A stretch of DNA of 57,855 nucleotides. Source: JBELHO01 sp042091375 (GTDB taxonomy: Bacteria > Pseudomonadota > Gammaproteobacteria > Enterobacterales > Alteromonadaceae). Both the position numbers and the translations under genes were made by a program. The notes below the pieces were generated by a model, which was not told the DNA's origin, ran no database searches, and saw only the letters and a list, made by a program, of their open reading frames with translations. Of the stretch, positions 33,659 through 42,468 are shown piece after piece; within the stretch, counting starts at the first letter, position 1, and the number at the start of each line of letters is the position of its first letter. The stretch is taken from positions 1 to 57,855 of the forward strand of contig JBELHO010000016.1 of assembly GCA_042091375.1 (NCBI GenBank). The letters run 5' to 3'.

Positions 33659-34753
33659 TTAACTTTTCGCACCAAAACGCTGAGCCTGAGCTAAGCGCTG
33701 TTCGCCGTTGTGCTCTACTTGCCAACCGTGTAAATTTTGTTGAATTAACTCAACTAATGCATCTATGTGTTGTTCATCACTGTTTAAAGCGCTGATGTAC
33801 TCATAACGCTCACCGCCTGCTTCCATAAAATATTCGCGGTTTTCTTCACAAATTTCCTCAATGGTTTCTAAGCAATCGGAAGAGAAGCCTGGACATAAAA
33901 TTTGTACTGACTTGACGCCTTTCTCTGGCAATTGTTGCAAAGTTTTGTCCGTGTATGGCTTTAACCACTCTTCACGACCAAAGCGCGATTGAAAAGTAGT
34001 CATGTACTGCTCGGGGGCTAGTTGCAAATACTCAGCAACCAAGCGAGTGGTTTTGTAGCATTCGCAATGGTAGGGATCACCGTTGTCTAGGTAACGACGA
34101 GGAATACCGTGATACGAAAAAATCAACAATTGTGCCTGCTCATGGTGTTGCCAATGCTGTTTGATCTTATCTCCCAACGCTTTGATATAAGGGGGGTAAT
34201 CGTGATAATGACTGATAAAACGCAGCTCTGGAATGCGCCGGCGCTTACAAAAGTCAGCGGCGAGTGCATCAAAAGTTGAACCTGTGGTTGAAGCACTATA
34301 TTGCGGATACAGTGGCAATACTATTAATTTATCAACCCCTTGCTTCATCATACCATCCACTACGTCAGCAAATGCGGGTTGTCCGTAGCGCATGGCAAAT
34401 TCAACCACAATGTCGTCACCGTATTGCGCCTGCAACTGCTGACGTATTTTTATCGCCTGCTGCTGAGTATTGATCAGCAAAGGCGAACCTTGATCTGTCC
34501 ATACTGTTTGATAGGCAATGGCATAGCGCCTCGGCCGAGTATTTAAAATCACCACATTCAAAATAAACCACCACAATAGACGGGGAATTTCAACGAGTCT
34601 GGGATCAGACAGAAATTCTTTATAAAATGCTTTTAGCGCTGATTTTGTCGCGGCTTGAGGAGTGCCAAGGTTACTGATCAACACGCCAATTTTACTGCTT
34701 TGACTGTGATCGACAGTTTTGATGCCTTCGTATTTCACAATAATGCTTTTCAA
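33659..34753 (-). CDS. hemH: Ferrochelatase, copy 1
   Basis: 364 residues, the normal length for proteobacterial ferrochelatase, which inserts Fe2+ into protoporphyrin IX as the last step of haem synthesis. It carries the N-terminal VLISNLGTPQA, the metal-site histidine in FSYHGIPRRY, FQSRFGREEWLKPYT and CPGFSSDCLETIEEI. The start ATG at 34753 adds a few residues over an internal alternative; no strong ribosome site distinguishes them. A second nearly identical gene follows upstream at 35065-36144. Residues from about the ninetieth onward are almost the same in both, whereas the first 90 differ at roughly one position in five. Confidence 0.95.
   Translation of the reverse strand: MKSIIVKYEGIKTVDHSQSSKIGVLISNLGTPQAATKSALKAFYKEFLSDPRLVEIPRLLWWFILNVVILNTRPRRYAIAYQTVWTDQGSPLLINTQQQAIKIRQQLQAQYGDDIVVEFAMRYGQPAFADVVDGMMKQGVDKLIVLPLYPQYSASTTGSTFDALAADFCKRRRIPELRFISHYHDYPPYIKALGDKIKQHWQHHEQAQLLIFSYHGIPRRYLDNGDPYHCECYKTTRLVAEYLQLAPEQYMTTFQSRFGREEWLKPYTDKTLQQLPEKGVKSVQILCPGFSSDCLETIEEICEENREYFMEAGGERYEYISALNSDEQHIDALVELIQQNLHGWQVEHNGEQRLAQAQRFGAKS
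33759..34486. repeat. 728-bp identical core shared by the two ferrochelatase genes (copy 1)
   Basis: By eye, every base from 33759 to 34486 matches 35165-35892 (offset 1406). Outside this tract the genes and even their downstream flanks are related but clearly diverged. Paired with the repeat at 35165. Confidence 0.88.
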
Positions 34754-35064
34754 TGATTAATGTTTTTATAAATACGACGCTATGTGTCATTTGGATCCAT
34801 GTCATGTACCTAACATTTCTCTAACACTAACGCCATTTATCATCTTAACGTTGTTTGATATTTTAGTTGCAAACAAAGAATAATGAGAGCACTCACTGAC
34901 ATTTTCGCGCTTATATTTTTAGTCCAATAAAAACTTAAATGTTTAATATAATGGGTTCATAAAATGAGTCCATAAAATGTACTGTCACAAAAAAAGTTAA
35001 TAAGCTAAAGGTTATTTCGGGTGAAACTAGGTACTCAACTTAATCTCAAAGCGTGCAAAACTTT
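34754..35064. other. Intergenic region between the ferrochelatase genes
   Basis: 311 bp with no gene. The last 100 bases are a diverged copy of the sequence downstream of ferrochelatase copy 1 (both include CTCAAAGCGTGCAAAACTTT), showing that the ancestral duplication included the flank. Confidence 0.6.
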
Positions 35065-36144
35065 TTAACTTTTCGCACCAAACTGCTGAGCCTGAGCTAA
35101 GCGCTGTTGGCCGTTGTGATCAACTTGCCAACCGTGTAAATTTTGCTTAATCAGCTCAACTAACGCATCTATGTGTTGTTCATCACTGTTTAAAGCGCTG
35201 ATGTACTCATAACGCTCACCGCCTGCTTCCATAAAATATTCGCGGTTTTCTTCACAAATTTCCTCAATGGTTTCTAAGCAATCGGAAGAGAAGCCTGGAC
35301 ATAAAATTTGTACTGACTTGACGCCTTTCTCTGGCAATTGTTGCAAAGTTTTGTCCGTGTATGGCTTTAACCACTCTTCACGACCAAAGCGCGATTGAAA
35401 AGTAGTCATGTACTGCTCGGGGGCTAGTTGCAAATACTCAGCAACCAAGCGAGTGGTTTTGTAGCATTCGCAATGGTAGGGATCACCGTTGTCTAGGTAA
35501 CGACGAGGAATACCGTGATACGAAAAAATCAACAATTGTGCCTGCTCATGGTGTTGCCAATGCTGTTTGATCTTATCTCCCAACGCTTTGATATAAGGGG
35601 GGTAATCGTGATAATGACTGATAAAACGCAGCTCTGGAATGCGCCGGCGCTTACAAAAGTCAGCGGCGAGTGCATCAAAAGTTGAACCTGTGGTTGAAGC
35701 ACTATATTGCGGATACAGTGGCAATACTATTAATTTATCAACCCCTTGCTTCATCATACCATCCACTACGTCAGCAAATGCGGGTTGTCCGTAGCGCATG
35801 GCAAATTCAACCACAATGTCGTCACCGTATTGCGCCTGCAACTGCTGACGTATTTTTATCGCCTGCTGCTGAGTATTGATCAGCAAAGGCGAGCCTTGCT
35901 CGGTCCATACGGTTTGGTATGCACGCGCCGAGCGGCGTGGTCTGATATTCAAAATCACCACATTTAAAATTAACCACCACAACAGTCTAGGGACTTCGAC
36001 CACCCTAGGATCTGACAAAAACTCTTTGAGGTATACTTTTAACGCTGATTTTGTTGCCGCTTGCGGGGTGCCAAGGTTGCTGATCAACACACCAATTTTA
36101 CTATTTTGTTTATGGTTTACTGTTTTGGTGCCACTGTATTTCAC
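35065..36144 (-). CDS. hemH: Ferrochelatase, copy 2
   Basis: 359 residues with all the motifs of copy 1 (HGIPRRY histidine region, FGREEWLKPYT, CPGFSSDCLETIEEI). It differs in the first 90 residues (for example VYLKEF for AFYKEF, RSARAYQ for RYAIAYQ) and at four positions near the C terminus. Both copies appear intact, so both may be active. The differing N-terminal segment borders the porphyrin-binding cleft in known structures, so slightly different substrate handling or regulation is possible. The genes are in tandem, each apparently with its own upstream region. Confidence 0.95.
   Translation of the reverse strand: MKYSGTKTVNHKQNSKIGVLISNLGTPQAATKSALKVYLKEFLSDPRVVEVPRLLWWLILNVVILNIRPRRSARAYQTVWTEQGSPLLINTQQQAIKIRQQLQAQYGDDIVVEFAMRYGQPAFADVVDGMMKQGVDKLIVLPLYPQYSASTTGSTFDALAADFCKRRRIPELRFISHYHDYPPYIKALGDKIKQHWQHHEQAQLLIFSYHGIPRRYLDNGDPYHCECYKTTRLVAEYLQLAPEQYMTTFQSRFGREEWLKPYTDKTLQQLPEKGVKSVQILCPGFSSDCLETIEEICEENREYFMEAGGERYEYISALNSDEQHIDALVELIKQNLHGWQVDHNGQQRLAQAQQFGAKS
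35165..35892. repeat. 728-bp identical core shared by the two ferrochelatase genes (copy 2)
   Basis: Identical to 33759-34486 by eye. The sharp borders of identity within diverged homologous genes are the mark of gene conversion. Confidence 0.88.
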
Positions 36145-36490
36145 AATAAAATTTTCCAGTTATAAATATTCCAATGAATACGACATTATCTACTATTTAG
36201 ATCGCTGTGTTTTGTATTACTAGGATGCAAATGTGAATCTTAACGTTGTTTGTTGTTTTTCTGCAAACAAAAAACCCGCAGCAATAGGCAAGTGGCAGTG
36301 ACTCTGTTAGACTTTTGTGCAATATTATTATCGATGTTTTACTTTGTTACTGGCTTGCCTGTNNNNNNNNNNNNNNNNNNNNNNNNNNNNNNNNNNNNNN
36401 NNNNNNNNNNNNNNNNNNNNNNNNNNNNNNNNNNNNNNNNNNNNNNNNNNNNNNNNNNNNNNCTGTTTAAAATAACTAAAAGGATCAATC
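36145..36490. other. Intergenic region with assembly gap
   Basis: 346 bp between the divergent ferrochelatase and peptidase genes, including 100 N at 36363-36462. No gene or clear regulatory motif is visible in the sequenced part. Confidence 0.6.
36363..36462. other. Assembly gap (100 N)
   Basis: Exactly 100 N, 28 bases before the peptidase start. The flanks CTGT/CTGT hint at a short repeat at the break. Confidence 0.98.
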
Positions 36491-38668
36491 GTGTTAAATA
36501 AAAATTGGTTAATAGCCATCGCCCTTACCACCGGCCTGTTGAGCACAACAGTGACCGCAGACGAAGGCATGTGGCAACCTCACCAACTGCCACAAATAAA
36601 AGCCAAACTCAAAGCTGCTGGGCTAGCAATGGATCCTATGCAGATGGCAAATTTAGAGCAATTTCCGATGAATGCCATCATTAGCTTGGGCGGCTGTACT
36701 GCGTCTTTTTTGTCGCCTAAAGGTTTAGTAGTGACCAACCATCACTGTGCTTATGGCTCAATTCAGTATAATTCAACAGAAAAGAATAATTTGTTGGCCA
36801 ACGGTTTTGTTGCCTCTGACATGTCGAAAGAGCTTCCAGCCTCGCCAGGTAGTCGAGTATATGTCACTGAATCTCTTACCAATGTCACCGATACCATAGT
36901 AAATTCTGTAGATCCCTCACTCAAGGGCGTAGATTATTTTGATGCCATCGTTGCTAAAGAAAAACAACTGGTCGCTGAATGTGAAGCAAGTAAAGATCAC
37001 CGCTGCGACGTCTATAGTTTTCACGGTGGCGCTGAATATTTCCTTATTAAACAACTCGCCATTCGCGATGTACGTTTGGTCTATGCACCGCCCTCAAGCA
37101 TAGGTAAGTTTGGTGGTGATACCGACAATTGGATGTGGCCTCGCCACACTGGCGACTGGGCTTTTTATCGCGCTTATGTCAACAAAGACGGCAAACCAGC
37201 TGACTTTTCCAAAGACAATGTACCATTTGAGCCTAAAACCCACTTAACAGTGAATGCCAAGGGCGTGGAAGAAGACGATTATGTCATGGTATTGGGCTAC
37301 CCTGGCAGAACCAATCGCTACCGCACAGCCAATGAAGTGAAGAATCAGTTCAATTGGGTATATCCCACCGCTAAACGCTATCGCGAAGAATACATAGACA
37401 TTATCAAGAGCATGTCGGCACCTGGTAGCGATGCGCGGATCAAGTATCAAAGTACCCTAGCAGGGTTAGCTAATTACGCAAAGAATTATGGTTCGATGAT
37501 CACTTCTTACAACAAAGGTGACTTTCTCGATCGCAAACAAGCACTGGCCAATGACCTACAAAACTGGATCAATGCCGATAGTCAGCGCAAAACTCAATAT
37601 GGCAAAGCCATTGCCGAATTAGACACATTGATCCAAGCATCTAAACAACACCAAGAACGCGACTTACTACTTGCTTACCTAGGGCGAACTAATATGATGG
37701 GCGTGGCTAAACGCTTGTATCGCTTGGCCCATGAACGTCAAAAACCCGATGCTGAGCGCGAGCAAGGCTACCAAGAACGCGATATGAATCGCTTTACCCA
37801 AGGCATGAAGACTGTTAACCGTCGTTACGATGCCGACATCGACAAAGCAGTCATATTGCACTTTATGCAAGAATACGCAGCATTTGATCAAAGTGAACGA
37901 GTGCCAGCATTTGATCAGTTTTTTGGTTTACAACAGGGTTTTGAGCAAGAGACTATGCAAGCTAAGCTCAACAGCATGCATAGCAACACAACACTGGATC
38001 AAGAAGCGGTTCGCTTAGCTTGGATGGAAAAATCAGTTGACGATTTTAAAAACAGCGACGATCCCTACATTCAATTCGCAGTATCACAATTTGCCACAAA
38101 TATGGCTGAAGAGAAAAAATCAAAAGACCTTGCTGGTAAATTACAACAAGCCAGACCGGCCTATATGCAGGCTATGATCGCTTACAAACAAAGTCGCGGT
38201 GAAGCGGTATACGCTGATGCTAACTCATCATTGCGGATCACCTACGGCAATGTTAAAGGTTATTCACCGCAAGACGGCTTAACAGCAACACCTTTTACCA
38301 ACTTGGAAGGGATGTTGGCGAAATACGTTGCTGGTGATGAGGAATTTGATCTGATGGCCAATATTCGTCAAGCCATCACTGAAAAAAAATACGGTCAATA
38401 TTACCGTAAAAGCCTCAATTCTGTGCCGGTAAACTATCTATCAACCCTAGACATTACTGGTGGTAACTCAGGTTCACCGACATTAAATGGCAACGGCGAA
38501 TTTGTCGGCTTAGTGTTTGACGGGGTTTATGAATCCATTATTGGTGATTGGGATTACGATCCTAAATTTAAACGCGCTATACACACCAGTGCGCCATACA
38601 TGTTATGGGTAATGGAATATATTGATGGTGCTCAAAACATCCTCAATGAAATGACCATAGTCAAGTAG
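36491..38668 (+). CDS. S46 family dipeptidyl peptidase (DPP7-type)
   Basis: 725 residues, the usual S46 length, with a signal peptide ending near TVTADEG. The catalytic His is H85 in TNHHCAYGSIQ, and the nucleophile is S660 in GGNSGSPTLNG. Eighteen residues after the serine the specificity position is G678 (FVGLVFDGVYES). In characterised S46 enzymes glycine here goes with hydrophobic P1 preference (DPP7) and arginine with acidic P1 (DPP11), so DPP7-like specificity is predicted. The start is GTG with AGGA nine bases upstream. It probably acts in the periplasm, releasing N-terminal dipeptides from imported oligopeptides. Confidence 0.92.
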   Translation: MLNKNWLIAIALTTGLLSTTVTADEGMWQPHQLPQIKAKLKAAGLAMDPMQMANLEQFPMNAIISLGGCTASFLSPKGLVVTNHHCAYGSIQYNSTEKNNLLANGFVASDMSKELPASPGSRVYVTESLTNVTDTIVNSVDPSLKGVDYFDAIVAKEKQLVAECEASKDHRCDVYSFHGGAEYFLIKQLAIRDVRLVYAPPSSIGKFGGDTDNWMWPRHTGDWAFYRAYVNKDGKPADFSKDNVPFEPKTHLTVNAKGVEEDDYVMVLGYPGRTNRYRTANEVKNQFNWVYPTAKRYREEYIDIIKSMSAPGSDARIKYQSTLAGLANYAKNYGSMITSYNKGDFLDRKQALANDLQNWINADSQRKTQYGKAIAELDTLIQASKQHQERDLLLAYLGRTNMMGVAKRLYRLAHERQKPDAEREQGYQERDMNRFTQGMKTVNRRYDADIDKAVILHFMQEYAAFDQSERVPAFDQFFGLQQGFEQETMQAKLNSMHSNTTLDQEAVRLAWMEKSVDDFKNSDDPYIQFAVSQFATNMAEEKKSKDLAGKLQQARPAYMQAMIAYKQSRGEAVYADANSSLRITYGNVKGYSPQDGLTATPFTNLEGMLAKYVAGDEEFDLMANIRQAITEKKYGQYYRKSLNSVPVNYLSTLDITGGNSGSPTLNGNGEFVGLVFDGVYESIIGDWDYDPKFKRAIHTSAPYMLWVMEYIDGAQNILNEMTIVK

Positions 38669-39013
38669 CTTGTTTGCGATAAGATCTATTTTATCCCGCA
38701 ATGGTATTTACTTATAACTGGCCAGCTCAGCCTTGATCTGGTCAGTTTTTACTTTTCGCCAATAAATATTTTTTGCAAGTAAATGCACACTTGGCAATTA
38801 AAGTTTACAACATTTGACCTCACCTCGGTGCTATTCATAAAACCATAACTTATCACTACCATATCCTTGTCAACCCGCACTATTAATTAACACAAATAAA
38901 ACAATAAACCACTTACCTTAGATAGTAGGGAGTTGACCGCATATTAACTTGCAAACCGACTTATTTTAATTAATATATTGATTTGCTAATAATAATTACT
39001 CTTTGGGGAGCAT
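38669..39013. other. Intergenic region before the BNR-protein gene
   Basis: 345 bp without a gene. It contains a terminator for the peptidase gene at its left end. The rest is AT-rich upstream DNA of the next gene with no recognised operator. Confidence 0.5.
38716..38757 (+). terminator. Rho-independent terminator after the S46 peptidase gene
   Basis: The arms AACTGGCCAG and CTGGTCAGTT (one G-T pair) flank a 12-base loop and are followed by TTTTTACTTTT. Confidence 0.7.
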
Positions 39014-42000
39014 ATGAATACTCTGTATAAAGTCTTTCTCGCTGTTGTCTTGCTTATTCTCAGTTCAACTGAATTGATGGCTAAGTCTAAAAAAGAGGAT
39101 AATAAGTCACTCTTTAACAGCAAAACATTTGACGCAATGTCGCTTCGCAATATCGGTCCAGCCTATATGTCTGGTCGCATTGCCGATATCGCTGTCGATC
39201 AAAATAACCCTTCTACTTGGTACGTGGCAGTAGGCTCTGGTGGCGTCTGGAAAACCGTTAATGCCGGTACTACTTGGACGCCCATTTTTGACAAACAAAA
39301 AGTCTTTTCAGTTGGAGATGTGACCATAGCACCCAGTAACTCAAATGTGATTTGGGTGGGTACAGGTGAAAATAACGGTGGCCGTCACATCAGTTTTGGC
39401 GACGGTGTTTATCAATCCCTTGACGGTGGTAAAACATGGAAAAACAAAGGGTTGAAAGATAGTGAGCGGATCTCAGATATCATTATTCATCCGACTGATC
39501 CCAACACCGTTTGGGTGGCTGTACAAGGGCCTTTATGGACTAGCGGTGGCGAAAGAGGTTTATTCAAAACCACTGATGGCGGAGATAACTGGAAGCTAGT
39601 ATTGAAGACAGAAGACGAATGGACTGGTGTCACTTCATTGCACATTGATCCGCGCAATGCAGATAAACTTTATGCTGCCACTTGGTCGCGGCAAAGAACC
39701 GTTGCGGCTTATGTCGGTACTGGCCCAGGCTCAGGCATCCATACCTCAGATGATGGTGGCGAAACTTGGACTGAGCTCAAAACGGGTTTACCTGCAGGTA
39801 ATATGGGTAAAATCGGTATGGCTATCTCCCCTATCAACCCTGATGTGGTTTATGCGGCGGTAGAAGTCGACAACCGCAAAGGTGGCCTATACCGTTCAGC
39901 TAACCGAGGCACGAGCTGGACTAAAATGTCTGACGAAGTCGGTGGTGGTACTGGCCCCCATTACTACCAAGAAATTTTTGCTGATCAGCATCAATTTGAT
40001 CGCATCTACATGGCCAGTAATTACAGTAAAGTGTCAAACGATGGTGGTAAAACTTGGACGCCTATCAGCACTAAGCGCAAACACGTTGACGATCACGCCT
40101 TTGCCTTTCATCCAACCGATCCCGATTTTGTGTTGATCGGTTCAGATGGTGGGATCTATATGTCTCATGACCGTATGGAGCACTTCAGATTTATCGCCAA
40201 CTTACCTTTGACTCAATTTTATAAAGTTGCGCCAGACGACGCTGTGCCGTTTTACAATGTATACGCTGGGGCACAAGATAACTCAACCCAAGGCGGTCCT
40301 TCACGCACCCGTCGTTATGAAGGCATTAAAAACAAAGATTGGTTCCTCACTTTAGGTGGAGACGGACATCAACCAGCAGTTGAGCCGGGTAACCCTGATA
40401 TCATGTACTCGCAATGGCAACAAGGCAACTTAGCTCGTCGCGATCTTGTGACTCGTGAGAATGTCTACATCAAACCGCAGCCTCGTCTAGGAGAGCCTGC
40501 TGAACGTTACAATTGGGATGCGCCAATTAACGTCTCAACACATGATCCCAAGCGTATTTACTTTGCTTCACAGCGCGTTTGGCGCTCTGATGATCGCGGT
40601 GACAGTTGGACTCCAATCTCAAATGATCTCACCAAAAATGGCAACCGCATGCACATGCCAATGATGGGCAGAACTTGGTCAGTTGAAGCCGGTTGGGATA
40701 TTTACGCCATGTCTGAATATCACACCATTGCCAATTTTTCGGAAAGCCCTGTCGACGAAAATATTCTTTGGGCAGGTACTGACGATGGCATTATTCAAGT
40801 CACTAGCGATGGCGGAAAAAAATGGAAAAAAATTGATCTCAAAAAGATCAAGCGCATTCCCAACACTGCCTATGTCAACGATATCAGAGCTGACTTATTT
40901 GATCCCAACACGGTTTATGTTGCCCTTGATAACCACAAATACGGTGATTTCAAACCCTATTTGATCAAATCGACAAACTTGGGTAAAAGTTGGACATCAC
41001 TGGCTGACACCATACCAGAAAAGCATTTGGTCTGGCGCATAGTACAAGATCACGTCAATAAAGATTTAATGTTTATCGGTACTGAATTTGGCGTATTTTT
41101 CACCGTCGATGCCGGTAAAAATTGGCTTGAACTCAACGGTGGTATGCCCACTATTTCAACTCGTGATGTGAAAATACAACGCCGTGAAAATGACCTAGTA
41201 GTGGGTACTTTCGGCCGCGGTATCTACATTCTTGACGACTACGCACCGCTGCGTAACTTGAACAAAAAATCAATGGAGCAACAAGCCCTGCTATTTGCCC
41301 CAAGTCGCCCAGTGAAATGGTTTAGTTTAGACAGAAACCACGCAAATTCCGACGGTGATGACCGCTTTGTCGCTAAAAACCCCGAGCACGGTGCAACCTT
41401 AACCTATTTACTTAAAGACAGCTTATTAACGGACAAAGCACAACGCCAAGCTGATGAAAAGAAAATGGTTAAAGACAAAAAATATCCTAAATATCCGAGC
41501 TGGGAAGAAGTCGAGAGACAAAACCAACAAGCCAAGCCTGCGGTTTTCGTAGAAATTCGCAACGAAGCAGGTGAGTTTGTCAACCGCCTAGCTGGCAAAA
41601 CTAGTAAAGGTTTGCACCGCATCACGTGGAACATGACTTATGCTAAGCGCTCTGCCATTACTCAAAGCAATGTAAAATCTAAGCGAATTAGTGGTCAATT
41701 GGCTGCCCCAGGGCAATACACTGCGACTTTACATCAACGAGTTGATGGCGTGGTTAGCCAACTTGCTGAGCCAGTGGCATTTGAGTTAAAGGCAATTGAT
41801 ACACCCACCTTAACTCGCGCTAGTGCTGAAGAAGTTCTGTCATTTAGTAAGCAACTCACCGCAGCTGAAAGACGTTCTTCGTCAATGACTGCAACTATCA
41901 GTGCCATCAGTGATCAATCTGAAGTACTCAGAGTTGCCATAGATCGCACGCCTAGTGATACAGCTACTTTGGAAGCAAGTTACGCGGCTATGCAAGCTGA

Positions 42001-42286
42001 GATCAATGCCATTAAGCAAGCGTTATACGGTCTTGAATCACGCAATCAAATGGGTATTAAACCGGCTAACATCAGTAGCAGAATGCGTTATGCTATGTCT
42101 GCCACTTGGTCTACTTATGGCCCAACTGAGCAGCATAGAGAGCAATTTGGTTTTGCCCTTGAAGGATTAAATGACGTAGGTAAGCGCATTAAAACCTTGC
42201 AACAAACCACCTTGCCAACATTACAACAAGCCATTGTTAACGCAGGTGGACCTTGGACTTCTGGCTCAGAGATCATCACTGAGTAA
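39014..42286 (+). CDS. Exported BNR/Asp-box beta-propeller protein (sortilin/VPS10-like), paralogue 1
   Basis: 1090 residues with a signal peptide (about 1-23). The first 750 residues contain about ten Asp-box repeats of the form S/T-x-D-x-G-x-x-W (SLDGGKTWKN, TTDGGDNWKL, SDDGGETWTEL, SNDGGKTWTPI, SDDRGDSWTPI, TSDGGKKWKKI and others), forming two seven-bladed propellers as in GH74 enzymes and the VPS10 domain. The C-terminal 300 residues hold a beta-sandwich (VEIRNEAGEFVNRL) and a helical end. No GH74 catalytic Asp pair can be assigned, so the common label 'glycosyl hydrolase' is unsupported. GGGGAG precedes the ATG. It may bind or process extracellular peptides with the S46 peptidase next to it. 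Confidence 0.85.
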   Translation: MNTLYKVFLAVVLLILSSTELMAKSKKEDNKSLFNSKTFDAMSLRNIGPAYMSGRIADIAVDQNNPSTWYVAVGSGGVWKTVNAGTTWTPIFDKQKVFSVGDVTIAPSNSNVIWVGTGENNGGRHISFGDGVYQSLDGGKTWKNKGLKDSERISDIIIHPTDPNTVWVAVQGPLWTSGGERGLFKTTDGGDNWKLVLKTEDEWTGVTSLHIDPRNADKLYAATWSRQRTVAAYVGTGPGSGIHTSDDGGETWTELKTGLPAGNMGKIGMAISPINPDVVYAAVEVDNRKGGLYRSANRGTSWTKMSDEVGGGTGPHYYQEIFADQHQFDRIYMASNYSKVSNDGGKTWTPISTKRKHVDDHAFAFHPTDPDFVLIGSDGGIYMSHDRMEHFRFIANLPLTQFYKVAPDDAVPFYNVYAGAQDNSTQGGPSRTRRYEGIKNKDWFLTLGGDGHQPAVEPGNPDIMYSQWQQGNLARRDLVTRENVYIKPQPRLGEPAERYNWDAPINVSTHDPKRIYFASQRVWRSDDRGDSWTPISNDLTKNGNRMHMPMMGRTWSVEAGWDIYAMSEYHTIANFSESPVDENILWAGTDDGIIQVTSDGGKKWKKIDLKKIKRIPNTAYVNDIRADLFDPNTVYVALDNHKYGDFKPYLIKSTNLGKSWTSLADTIPEKHLVWRIVQDHVNKDLMFIGTEFGVFFTVDAGKNWLELNGGMPTISTRDVKIQRRENDLVVGTFGRGIYILDDYAPLRNLNKKSMEQQALLFAPSRPVKWFSLDRNHANSDGDDRFVAKNPEHGATLTYLLKDSLLTDKAQRQADEKKMVKDKKYPKYPSWEEVERQNQQAKPAVFVEIRNEAGEFVNRLAGKTSKGLHRITWNMTYAKRSAITQSNVKSKRISGQLAAPGQYTATLHQRVDGVVSQLAEPVAFELKAIDTPTLTRASAEEVLSFSKQLTAAERRSSSMTATISAISDQSEVLRVAIDRTPSDTATLEASYAAMQAEINAIKQALYGLESRNQMGIKPANISSRMRYAMSATWSTYGPTEQHREQFGFALEGLNDVGKRIKTLQQTTLPTLQQAIVNAGGPWTSGSEIITE

Positions 42287-42307
42287 CAGTTAGCACAACC
42301 TAAAAGT

Positions 42308-42340
42308 AACAGCACCAACACAAGGTGCTGTTATGCTTTT
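42308..42340 (+). terminator. Rho-independent terminator between the BNR paralogues
   Basis: The arms AACAGCACC and GGTGCTGTT pair perfectly around a 7-base loop and are followed by ATGCTTTT. The two paralogues are thus largely separate transcripts. Confidence 0.75.
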
Positions 42341-42468
42341 AGACCATTAAAAAAATTTTAGCCCAACAGTGCTTAATGTTGACATACGGATCCACTGCTG
42401 GAGCTATTGATAAGTTGAGCTTACTTTAAGCGGCAACAACACAATTTCTACAACAATAGGAAAAACCA

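Noticed and set aside
33659..36144. Duplicate ferrochelatase as a simple assembly error
   Set aside because: The ends of the genes and the flanks differ at many sites, so two real copies exist; only the core identity needs read support.
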